Of a DNA stretch of 5,633 nucleotides, positions 1-5,633 are shown one piece after another. A model generated the notes under the pieces. The model saw only the letters and a list, made by a program, of their open reading frames with translations. It had not been told where the DNA came from and made no database searches. This DNA comes from Candidatus Methylarchaceae archaeon HK01M. GTDB taxonomy: Archaea > Thermoproteota > Nitrososphaeria > Nitrososphaerales > JACAEJ01. The position numbers were made by a program, and so were the translations under genes. The stretch is from NCBI GenBank assembly GCA_024256245.1, contig JAKLZD010000147.1:1-5633 (forward strand). The letters are read 5' to 3'. Every line of letters begins with the position of its first letter. The stretch's first letter is position 1.

Positions 1-1829
1 AAGTATTCTTGCTGAAGAGGGAGGAAATAGAGCTTGGACAGAAAAAAATTGGGGACCATGTAAAAGTCTCTTTCTTTGAAGACGAAAAAGAGCTCATCTC
101 ATCTGTCTTTAAGCGCATCTTGGATTATCCATTCTTGATCACTTTCAATGGAGATGATTTCGATCTGAACTACTTGTACCATAGAGCAATAAAATTTGTA
201 TTCCCTAAGGAGCAGATTCCTATCTTATTGGGCAGAGATGTAGCCTACGTCGAACATGGTGTGCATATCGACCTCTACAAGATCTTTAGAAATAAATCCC
301 TTCAGATTTACGCTTTTGGGAATAGATATATCGAGCACACACTAAATGGGGTGAGCAAGGCTCTCATAAAAGAGTCAAAGATAAAGTTTGAAGGTGCGCT
401 AGGCTCTTTACCACTTTATGAGCTAGCAAAATACTGCTACAATGACGCTCTTATAACCTACAAACTCACAAGCTTCAACGACGACCTACTCATGAAATTA
501 TTGGTAGTCATAGCAAGGGTAGCAAAGATGCCAATAGACGATGTTGCAAGGCTAGGAGTATCAAATTGGATAAGAAGCATGATGTACTTTGAACATAGAA
601 AGATCAACGCCTTGATACCTAAAAAAGATGAATTGGAAGAAAAAGGCGGGGCAGTCTCTGAGCCTATAACGAAGGGCAAGAAGTATAAGGGTGCTCTTGT
701 TGTCGAACCGAAGGCTGGCGTTCATTTTAATGTACTTGTTCTAGATTTCGCTTCACTATATCCCAGCATCATCAAAGTCTACAACCTATCTTATGAGACT
801 GTAAATTGTATTCACCCAGAGGACAAAAGAAACTTTATCCCCGGAACTAAGCAATGGGTCTGCAAAAAACGTAAAGGAATATCGTCTTTGGTGATAGGGT
901 CTCTAAGAGACCTAAGGGTCAATTACTACAAGCCCCTATCGAAAGATTCTTCGCTCAGCCCTGATGATAAAAGCCTATATAATATTGTAACTCAAGCTCT
1001 AAAAGTAATACTTAACGCTTCTTATGGTGTCATGGGGGCAGAAATCTATCCCCTTTACTGCCTCCCTGTAGCTGAAGCAACCGCAGCCATTGGGAGATAT
1101 ATAATATCTAAGACGATAGAAAAATGTAAGGAGCTTGGTATAAACGTAGTATATGGAGATACGGACTCTCTATTCCTTGAGAGTCCTATAGAGGAGCAGA
1201 TAAAAAGGATCCAGAGATGGGCGGAAGATGAGCTTAAGATAGAGCTCGACCTTGAAAAGACATACCGATACGTAGCCTTTAGCCAAAGAAAGAAGAACTA
1301 TCTTGGGGTTCTCTTAGACGGTAGTGTCGATATAAAGGGCTTGACGGGCAAGAAGCGCCACATTCCTCCCTTCATCAAGAATGCCTTTTATGAGGTTGTC
1401 GATACTCTAAGCCAAGTAAAGTCTACTAACGATTTTGGGAAAGCTAGAGAAACCATAAAAAGGCAGCTTCGTGAGAAATATCTCCTACTTAAAAGTAGAA
1501 AGATACCCCTTGAAGAAATGGCTTTCAATGTGATGATGAGTAAGGACATAAGTAGGTATACAGAAACACAGCCTCAACATGTAAAAGTTGCGAAATTGAT
1601 GAAAGAAAGCGGTCAAGATGTGAAGGCTGGGGAGATAATCTCTTTTGTGAAGACAAAGACTCCTCTCGGTGTCAAGCCTTTAAACTTGGCTAAAATCGAT
1701 GAGATCGACACAGAAAAGTACCTTGATTATTTAAGGGGCACATTCGAGCAACTGCTGGATGCTCTAGGTTACAGCTTTGATGAAATACTTGGCACGACGA
1801 AGCTGGAGGACTTCTTCTGGTCTCAATGA
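1..1829 (+). CDS. polB1: Family B replicative DNA polymerase, PolB1-type (5' partial)
   Basis: Template-directed DNA polymerase with 3'-5' proofreading, acting in chromosomal replication. The reading frame is open from the window edge (first full codon at base 3), so the true start and the N-terminal domain, including the Exo I motif, lie outside. Numbering residues from the codon at base 9, I see Exo II (NGDDFD, 47-52), Exo III (YCYND, 142-146), palm motif A (DFASLYPSII, 246-255), fingers motif B (K332 to YG 339-340), motif C (YGDTDS, 382-387, metal-binding D384 and D386) and the KKNY motif (428-431). All polymerase catalytic residues visible are intact. The thumb and C-terminus (TPQHVK-like block at 520-525, EIDTEKYLDYLRGTFEQ-like block near 565-580) closely resemble Sulfolobus PolB1 as I remember it, which favours PolB1 over PolB2 or PolB3. 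About 150-270 residues are missing relative to the usual 780-880. It ends with TGA at 1827-1829. Family assignment is very secure; the PolB1 subtype is an inference. Confidence 0.96.
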   Translation, partial: VFLLKREEIELGQKKIGDHVKVSFFEDEKELISSVFKRILDYPFLITFNGDDFDLNYLYHRAIKFVFPKEQIPILLGRDVAYVEHGVHIDLYKIFRNKSLQIYAFGNRYIEHTLNGVSKALIKESKIKFEGALGSLPLYELAKYCYNDALITYKLTSFNDDLLMKLLVVIARVAKMPIDDVARLGVSNWIRSMMYFEHRKINALIPKKDELEEKGGAVSEPITKGKKYKGALVVEPKAGVHFNVLVLDFASLYPSIIKVYNLSYETVNCIHPEDKRNFIPGTKQWVCKKRKGISSLVIGSLRDLRVNYYKPLSKDSSLSPDDKSLYNIVTQALKVILNASYGVMGAEIYPLYCLPVAEATAAIGRYIISKTIEKCKELGINVVYGDTDSLFLESPIEEQIKRIQRWAEDELKIELDLEKTYRYVAFSQRKKNYLGVLLDGSVDIKGLTGKKRHIPPFIKNAFYEVVDTLSQVKSTNDFGKARETIKRQLREKYLLLKSRKIPLEEMAFNVMMSKDISRYTETQPQHVKVAKLMKESGQDVKAGEIISFVKTKTPLGVKPLNLAKIDEIDTEKYLDYLRGTFEQLLDALGYSFDEILGTTKLEDFFWSQ

Positions 1830-1936
1830 ATTTCGGAGATGATTACAGATTCGCTTACTATAAATGACATAATTAAGGTCCGACTTTATTAATAAAAATC
1901 AAGGAATAATGGATTAGGTAAATGCATATATCGGAG

Positions 1937-1941
1937 TTTTT
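1937..1941 (+). terminator. Possible oligo-T terminator of the polymerase transcript
   Basis: TTTTT follows GGAG, about 108 bases after the polymerase stop. Archaeal transcription often terminates at short U-rich tracts without a stable hairpin, and I see no hairpin here. The distance from the stop and the single short tract make this weak evidence. Confidence 0.25.
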
Positions 1942-2074
1942 GTATACTGAATCAAAGTAGTCTTGAATTTCCTTCGATATCCTTAAGCTCTGAAAATTAG
2001 ATTTCTATCGTTCACTTTGTTTTGGATCTCTTATATGAAATTTATTTTCCTTGAAGATACTATCATCTATAATA

Positions 2075-2093
2075 AAAGTTATAAACATTATAA
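2075..2093 (+). promoter_or_regulatory. Probable TATA/BRE promoter of the DHS-agmatinase operon
   Basis: Two TTATAA cores lie at 2079-2084 and 2088-2093, separated by ACA. The first is preceded by a purine-rich AAAAG that fits an archaeal BRE, and reads TTATAAAC as a TATA box. Using the usual archaeal spacing of about 25-27 bases from box to start site, the first box predicts transcription starting near 2107, and the second near 2116. Either gives a very short leader of at most about 14 bases, which agrees with the lack of a clear Shine-Dalgarno sequence before the ATG at 2121. Confidence 0.5.
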
Positions 2094-2120
2094 GAACTCA
2101 TAATTATACTTTAAGAGAAA

Positions 2121-3110
2121 ATGGGGATGGAAAAGTCAAAAATCGAAGAATGGAGTAATGGCCCAGTTAAAGCTATGGAAGTCTGGAGAAGGATGACGGT
2201 AAACGAACTAGTACTTCAGATGAGAAAGTCAGGTTCCTTCTCTTCTGGGACGCTCGCAAAAGCTGTGGATACATACGAACAGATGATCAAAGATAAGGCG
2301 TATATCTTCATTACTCTATCAGGAGCGCTTGTTCCAGCTGGTCTTAAGAAAGTGATCATAACATTGATCGAGAAAGGATGGGTAAATGCAATCGTCAGCA
2401 CTGGTGCCAATCTGGTTCATGATGTTTTGGAGGCATTCGGTGGCAAGCACTACAAAGGCGACCCTTATTCAAGAGACGATATTCTCCGTAAGACTGGAAT
2501 AAATAGAATATATGATGTCCTGATAACCGACGAAGACTTCGATGAAAGATTCGATAAGCCTATCAGTGATATATACCATGATATTGTAGATAGTAGAAAA
2601 GGGGCGACTCTGTCCATAAATGAATTTCTTATGGAGATTGCAAAGCGTCTCCCAAATCAAAGTTCCATCTTAAAATCCGCCTACCTTCATGGTGTAAAGG
2701 TCTTCGCCCCTGCCATTCAAGATTCCGAATATGGGATCGAGGCTGTCAGATACAACAGAAAGAACTCGGAAAAACTACATGTAGATGCCTTCATGGATCT
2801 TCAAGAAATTTGGTCGATAAGAGAGAAGAATGAAAGAACGGGTGCTATAATCCTTGGTGGAGGTGTCCCTAAAAATTACGTTTTTCAATCCTCTATCTTT
2901 GCTCAAAAGACACCTGACTACAAAATGCTAGATTATGTTATACAAATAACTCTCGACCGACCAGAGACCGGCGGGCTTTCTGGTGCGACTTTAGACGAAG
3001 CTGTATCTTGGGGGAAGATAAATGAAGTTGGAAGAAGAGTTGTATTGGTAAGTGAAGTTACCTTGGCGTTTCCGATAATTGTGGCTGCACTTCTAGAAAG
3101 GTTCAATTAA
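2121..3110 (+). CDS. dys: Deoxyhypusine synthase family protein (divergent subfamily)
   Basis: The family uses NAD+ to transfer the aminobutyl group of spermidine to a lysine of aIF5A, the first step of hypusine formation. The 329 residues span the full family length. The C-terminal signature LDEAVSWGKI (291-300) contains K299, which aligns with human catalytic Lys329; E293 and W297 align with human Glu323 and Trp327. Other family blocks are LSGAL (66-70), STGANLVHD (93-101), FAPAIQDSEYG (195-205) and GGGVPKN (246-252). Two positions differ from human: His288 is N252 and Asp316 is L286, within a GGLSGAT segment. This resembles the DHS-like subfamily that also occurs in bacteria, so true aIF5A modification is likely but not certain; a related aminobutyl transfer making a polyamine is an alternative. 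The start is fixed by an in-frame TAA at 2112-2114; ATG at 2127 is a second option. No Shine-Dalgarno is seen, as expected for a short-leader first gene. The next gene follows with no gap. Confidence 0.9.
   Translation: MGMEKSKIEEWSNGPVKAMEVWRRMTVNELVLQMRKSGSFSSGTLAKAVDTYEQMIKDKAYIFITLSGALVPAGLKKVIITLIEKGWVNAIVSTGANLVHDVLEAFGGKHYKGDPYSRDDILRKTGINRIYDVLITDEDFDERFDKPISDIYHDIVDSRKGATLSINEFLMEIAKRLPNQSSILKSAYLHGVKVFAPAIQDSEYGIEAVRYNRKNSEKLHVDAFMDLQEIWSIREKNERTGAIILGGGVPKNYVFQSSIFAQKTPDYKMLDYVIQITLDRPETGGLSGATLDEAVSWGKINEVGRRVVLVSEVTLAFPIIVAALLERFN
3097..3103 (+). promoter_or_regulatory. Weak ribosome binding site for the agmatinase
   Basis: AAAGGTT lies inside the last codons of the DHS gene, with its GG about nine bases before the agmatinase ATG. 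The AGGT core can pair with the conserved CACCUCC end of 16S rRNA, but only over about four bases. Because the upstream stop TAA touches the ATG, translational coupling probably contributes more than this site. Confidence 0.35.
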
Positions 3111-4001
3111 ATGAGTTATAAGGATCTTTTTATTACACCTGAGCCTTTGATCACTTCAACAGAGGAAGGTATAGAAACAGTCGCCATGATATTTGGAGTT
3201 CCTTTTGATGCAACTACTACATTTAGACCTGGTGCAAGATTTGGCCCCAATGCTATCCGCCAAGCCTATATGAACATAGAGACCTATTCACCTCAGCTAG
3301 ATGTTGATCTGGATAGATTAAGTATAAAGGACCTTGGAAACCTGAAATCGACAAGCAATGTAGAGGAGATGATCTATTCAGTAGGAAAAGTCGTAGATGA
3401 AATAGTCCGCGAGAATGTGACTTTTGGGGTTTTGGGCGGTGAACATTCCTTGACTTTTGGTTCTTATCTTTCTGTTCCTAAGGATACCGCCCTCATTGTA
3501 TTCGACGCTCACTTGGACCTTAGAGACGAATTTTCTGGCTTAAAGATGAGCCATGCTACCTTTCTTAGACGCTTAACAGATAAGATCGGAACCAACTCTA
3601 CAGTTCATATAGGTTCTAGGGCTGCTAGCGGTGAGGAGTGGAGAATTGCCGAAAAGATAGGGCTCTTTTTAATATCTTCACAGATAATAAACACAGTCAA
3701 CAATGCTGAGAAGCTTCTTACAGATTTCCTTAAAGACTTCAAAAATGTTTATGTAAGCATCGACCTCGATGTGCTCGATCCCGCCTTCGCTCCAGCTGTG
3801 AGCAATCCTGAGCCTGATGGAATGTCTACTCGTAAACTCTTTGAGTTTCTTTATTCTTTAAGAGGAAAGAAGATCGTGGGGTTCGATATCGTTGAGCTTA
3901 CGCCTCTTTACGATAATGGAACCACAGCAGTTTTAGCTGCCAAAGTTATGACCGAACTTATCGGTCTATCGTATATGGCTCAAAGCGATCAAAAATTCTA
4001 A
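3111..4001 (+). CDS. speB: Agmatinase (ureohydrolase/arginase family)
   Basis: Cytosolic dinuclear manganese hydrolase that probably converts agmatine to putrescine and urea, feeding spermidine synthesis. At 296 residues it is full length for the family. The six expected metal ligands are present: H112 in GGEHS, D132, H134 and D136 in FDAHLD, and D218 and D220 in SIDLDVLDP. E262 in GFDIVELTP matches the conserved catalytic-site glutamate, and H148 in SHATFLRR occupies the usual active-site histidine position. The substrate-side loop after DPAFAP reads AVSNPEPDGMS instead of the commoner GTGTPEPGGLS, so the exact guanidino substrate is less certain than the fold; arginase, guanidinobutyrase or an aminopropylagmatine ureohydrolase are alternatives. 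It begins directly after the DHS stop in the same frame, and pairing with DHS supports a polyamine role. Its TAA stop overlaps the stop of the convergent thrS gene by four bases. Confidence 0.91.
   Translation: MSYKDLFITPEPLITSTEEGIETVAMIFGVPFDATTTFRPGARFGPNAIRQAYMNIETYSPQLDVDLDRLSIKDLGNLKSTSNVEEMIYSVGKVVDEIVRENVTFGVLGGEHSLTFGSYLSVPKDTALIVFDAHLDLRDEFSGLKMSHATFLRRLTDKIGTNSTVHIGSRAASGEEWRIAEKIGLFLISSQIINTVNNAEKLLTDFLKDFKNVYVSIDLDVLDPAFAPAVSNPEPDGMSTRKLFEFLYSLRGKKIVGFDIVELTPLYDNGTTAVLAAKVMTELIGLSYMAQSDQKF
3991..3995 (-). terminator. Oligo-T tract just past the thrS stop
   Basis: On the minus strand the thrS stop TAG is followed after two bases by TTTTT. This is a plausible archaeal U-tract terminator that lies within the last codons of the convergent agmatinase gene. 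No hairpin is evident. Confidence 0.4.
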
Positions 4002-5383
4002 ACGAAGCTCGGTCTTTTTGAGACTAGTATATTGAAGTAAAGGGGGCGATATGGCCAACCTTTTGTCTCTTCTTTTACTGTCTTTACAAGCTCTTCTTCG
4101 CTCATCTCCAATTTCTTTCTTACAGACCTTACCCTAACGGACAAATTCCCTCCCTCGACCTCCTTCTTTCCCACAACGACTACGTAGGGTATCCACTCCA
4201 CTTCAGCATTGGCTACCTTTTTTGCTACACTCTCACTTCTATCATCCACATCAGCACGGATGCTATTAATATTCAAATTCTCCGCTAATTTTATAGCGAA
4301 TTGTAAAGAGTCAATGCCCACATTTATGATCCTCACCTGAACTGGACAGATCCATGTTGGTAGAGAGGGTGTTTTTAGACTTGAAGCTTTCTCAAGGAGG
4401 TCTGCCATGAATCTTTCTAAAGACCCTATCACGGCTGTATGGATTATCACAGGCCTTCTTTCTTTACCTTCTTCATCCACATAGGATATATTGAACCGCT
4501 CAGCATTTCCGACATCTATCTGGGCAGTAGAGCTCTCTATGATTCGCCCTTGTTGGCTGACGAAGTTGAATTCGATGTTGATTATCCAATAGTACATGCC
4601 TGATTCGACAACATGAAGTAGGACTTGGTTCCCTTCCATCTTAACCAAAGATCGAACATAGTCTAGCCCTTTAGGATCTTCGATGAAGTCCTTACTGACG
4701 TTGTAGAGACTCGTGTAATTCCAACCGAATCTATGCCCTTCTTCTAGGCATCTTTTACAGATCTTTTCAAATTCGATCTTTGCTTCTTTGATGTTGAGGC
4801 ATAGTATGTGCATATCTGGCATGTGAAACTTTCTTAATCTATTTAGCCCTATCAATTCCCCCCTCTGCTCAAGTCTGTAACTATCGGCCAACTCAAAAAT
4901 CTTAAGAGGTAGATCACGGTAAGATAGAGTTGAATCTGAAAGCAAGGAGAATTGTCCAAAGCATGCTGCATACCTCAAAGCAAAAGTCCTTTTACCACTC
5001 TTCACCTTGTACATCCTCTGACCGAAGAGTCTGGCATGCTCACTAATAGATTTGAAACTTAAATCGTAAAAGATAGGAGTCTTGACAAGGTTGGCCCCTA
5101 ATTCAAGAGCGATCTGCAAAGTCCTATCAGCTAGAAGATCGAAGATAAGATTTCCCTTGGGTTTAAATATTACATGACCAGGGTCAGAAAGTTCTTCGTA
5201 TCCAGCTACCTTGAGTTTTTTCATGAGTTCTATGTGCGGTGCTCTTTTGGTACTGCTCTTCTTGTAGACCTCAGAATCTACCAGGGCTTGAAGATTTCGA
5301 TCTTTTATCCTGGCTTCCTCTATCGAGTAAACTTCTCCATCGGTGTTCACCAAGTAGTACCCACCTGGTTGGAAATTCAACAT
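3998..5383 (-). CDS. thrS: Threonyl-tRNA synthetase, catalytic form without editing domain
   Basis: Class II synthetase that activates threonine with ATP and charges tRNA-Thr. The 461 residues resemble archaeal-genre ThrRS from the start of its catalytic module, with the SDPGH, SEHARLFG, LRYAACFGQF and RLRKFHMPDMH blocks. Motif 2 is at about 169-182 (R170, E172) and motif 3 at about 320-325 (GSLERF, R324). Zinc and threonine-site residues are kept: C141, H192 and H315 match E. coli Cys334, His385 and His511, and D190 matches Asp383. An anticodon-binding domain follows from about 343 to 440. Archaeal-type ThrRS usually carries about 140 N-terminal residues forming a D-aminoacyl-tRNA-deacylase-like editing domain; none is present. 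The ATG is fixed by an in-frame TAG (5390-5392) nine bases upstream, so the short form is real. It resembles the catalytic ThrRS of crenarchaea such as Aeropyrum, where a separate ThrRS-ed protein supplies proofreading. Confidence 0.95.
   Translation of the reverse strand: MLNFQPGGYYLVNTDGEVYSIEEARIKDRNLQALVDSEVYKKSSTKRAPHIELMKKLKVAGYEELSDPGHVIFKPKGNLIFDLLADRTLQIALELGANLVKTPIFYDLSFKSISEHARLFGQRMYKVKSGKRTFALRYAACFGQFSLLSDSTLSYRDLPLKIFELADSYRLEQRGELIGLNRLRKFHMPDMHILCLNIKEAKIEFEKICKRCLEEGHRFGWNYTSLYNVSKDFIEDPKGLDYVRSLVKMEGNQVLLHVVESGMYYWIINIEFNFVSQQGRIIESSTAQIDVGNAERFNISYVDEEGKERRPVIIHTAVIGSLERFMADLLEKASSLKTPSLPTWICPVQVRIINVGIDSLQFAIKLAENLNINSIRADVDDRSESVAKKVANAEVEWIPYVVVVGKKEVEGGNLSVRVRSVRKKLEMSEEELVKTVKEETKGWPYRPLYFNILVSKRPSFV
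4015..4019 (+). terminator. Oligo-T tract just past the agmatinase stop
   Basis: TTTTT begins 14 bases after the agmatinase TAA and lies inside the 3' coding end of the convergent thrS gene. It fits a short archaeal U-tract terminator for the DHS-agmatinase operon. More T-rich DNA follows at about 4060-4085, which could act as a backup. Confidence 0.4.
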
Positions 5384-5392
5384 TTCTATCTA

Positions 5393-5400
5393 ACCTACCT
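5393..5400 (-). promoter_or_regulatory. Weak tandem AGGT ribosome binding site of thrS
   Basis: Read on the minus strand, AGGTAGGT lies 10-17 bases before the thrS ATG. Each AGGT can pair with the archaeal anti-Shine-Dalgarno CACCUCC, but the spacing is longer than ideal, so the site is only tentative. Confidence 0.3.
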
Positions 5401-5416
5401 ATCCAATAAGTACGGG

Positions 5417-5424
5417 TATATAGA
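5417..5424 (-). promoter_or_regulatory. Probable TATA box of thrS
   Basis: On the minus strand this reads TCTATATA, centred about 37 bases upstream of the thrS ATG. With usual archaeal spacing it predicts a transcript start roughly 10 bases before the ATG. A second AT-rich box, reading ATTTTATAT at 5441-5449, would instead give a leader of about 35 bases that includes the AGGTAGGT site. I cannot decide between them by inspection. Confidence 0.4.
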
Positions 5425-5633
5425 ATTGACTGATGAAGTCATATAAAATTCACTTTTAACCATACCTTGATCTATCTAATTCTCTGGTTTTTTTGGTTCC
5501 TTTTTAATTTAATGAAGATCATACTTGCACTTATTATAATGATACACAATTTGAACGCACTTCCTTACCCACTCTGTGATTCATGCCTTCCTTTTTATGT
5601 TTTAAATAATAAGACTACCAAATCGGTATAATA
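5425..5633. other. AT-rich flank upstream of thrS with no supported gene
   Basis: Apart from the thrS promoter elements this stretch holds a T7 tract at 5488-5494 and a T5 tract at 5501-5505 on the plus strand. I see no tRNA T-arm, no rRNA and no minus-strand reading frame that could encode the missing ThrRS editing domain; all three minus-strand frames are interrupted. A 39-codon plus-strand frame at 5512-5631 is discussed in the findings but is not supported well enough to call. Confidence 0.5.

Larger units (their letters stand above)
1830..2120. other. AT-rich intergenic spacer between polB1 and the DHS operon
   Basis: This stretch is clearly more AT-rich than the flanking genes and is closed by frequent stops in the frames I read. 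I find no tRNA, no convincing C/D-box guide RNA and no open frame longer than about 27 codons. It contains a T5 tract at 1937-1941 that may end the polymerase transcript, and TATA-like elements at 2079-2093 that probably drive the next operon. A 13-codon frame overlapping the polymerase stop is treated in the findings. Confidence 0.6.

Noticed and set aside
458..679. 73-codon minus-strand frame inside the polymerase gene
   Set aside because: It lies wholly opposite a strongly conserved polymerase coding region and shows no recognisable family motif.
2004..2087. 27-codon minus-strand frame in the spacer before DHS
   Set aside because: Too short, no ribosome binding site, and it overlaps the plus-strand promoter elements; expected by chance.
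2216..2660. Two minus-strand frames of 63-64 codons inside the DHS gene
   Set aside because: Both are antisense to conserved DHS coding sequence and show no motif, ribosome binding site or domain.
5174..5446. 90-codon plus-strand frame antisense to the start of thrS
   Set aside because: It is mostly the shadow of the thrS N-terminal coding region and continues into its promoter; no family resemblance seen.
5431..5480. TGATGA resembling a C box of a C/D guide RNA
   Set aside because: No D, D' or C' box at the expected spacing was found, so the guide RNA architecture is absent.
5481..5510. T7 and T5 tracts that look like plus-strand terminators
   Set aside because: There is no plus-strand gene upstream to terminate, as the adjacent gene runs on the minus strand; more likely AT-rich spacer.
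5384..5633. Possible frameshifted editing domain just upstream of thrS
   Set aside because: All three minus-strand frames are broken by many stops and no editing-domain-like segment is visible.

Overview
The window is archaeal and most likely from the TACK group (Thermoproteota/Crenarchaeota, Thaumarchaeota-, Bathyarchaeota- or Aigarchaeota-like lineages). The evidence is a family B DNA polymerase resembling crenarchaeal PolB1 (Dpo1 of Sulfolobus, compared from memory), a deoxyhypusine synthase family protein, an archaeal-genre threonyl-tRNA synthetase without an editing domain, TATA-type promoter elements and short oligo-T stretches after stop codons. Coding DNA is moderately AT-rich and intergenic DNA is very AT-rich. 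A finer taxonomic call cannot be made from sequence inspection alone.

Layout. Bases 1-1829 (+) hold the C-terminal three quarters of a PolB1-type replicative polymerase whose 5' end lies outside the window. Bases 1830-2120 are an AT-rich spacer that carries the probable promoter of the next operon. Bases 2121-3110 (+) encode a deoxyhypusine synthase family protein, and 3111-4001 (+) encode an agmatinase-family ureohydrolase that starts on the base after the synthase stop codon. Bases 3998-5383 (-) encode a 461-residue threonyl-tRNA synthetase that runs into the agmatinase tail to tail, with the two stop codons interlocked. Bases 5384-5633 hold the synthetase promoter region and otherwise no gene I can support.

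How the genes fit together. The synthase-agmatinase pair is a polyamine/hypusine module. Agmatinase converts agmatine to putrescine, a precursor of spermidine, and spermidine is the aminobutyl donor used by deoxyhypusine synthase to modify aIF5A. The theme of the right-hand half is translation, through an elongation factor modification and a tRNA charging enzyme. The polymerase is a separate unit.

The most interesting points are these. (i) The synthase keeps the catalytic lysine but differs from human DHS at two spermidine-site positions, which places it in a divergent subfamily. (ii) The threonyl-tRNA synthetase lacks the N-terminal editing domain, and an in-frame stop just upstream shows this is not a start-site error. 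(iii) The convergent gene ends are compressed, with a T5 tract on each strand just past each stop. I found no mobile element, CRISPR array, tRNA or rRNA.
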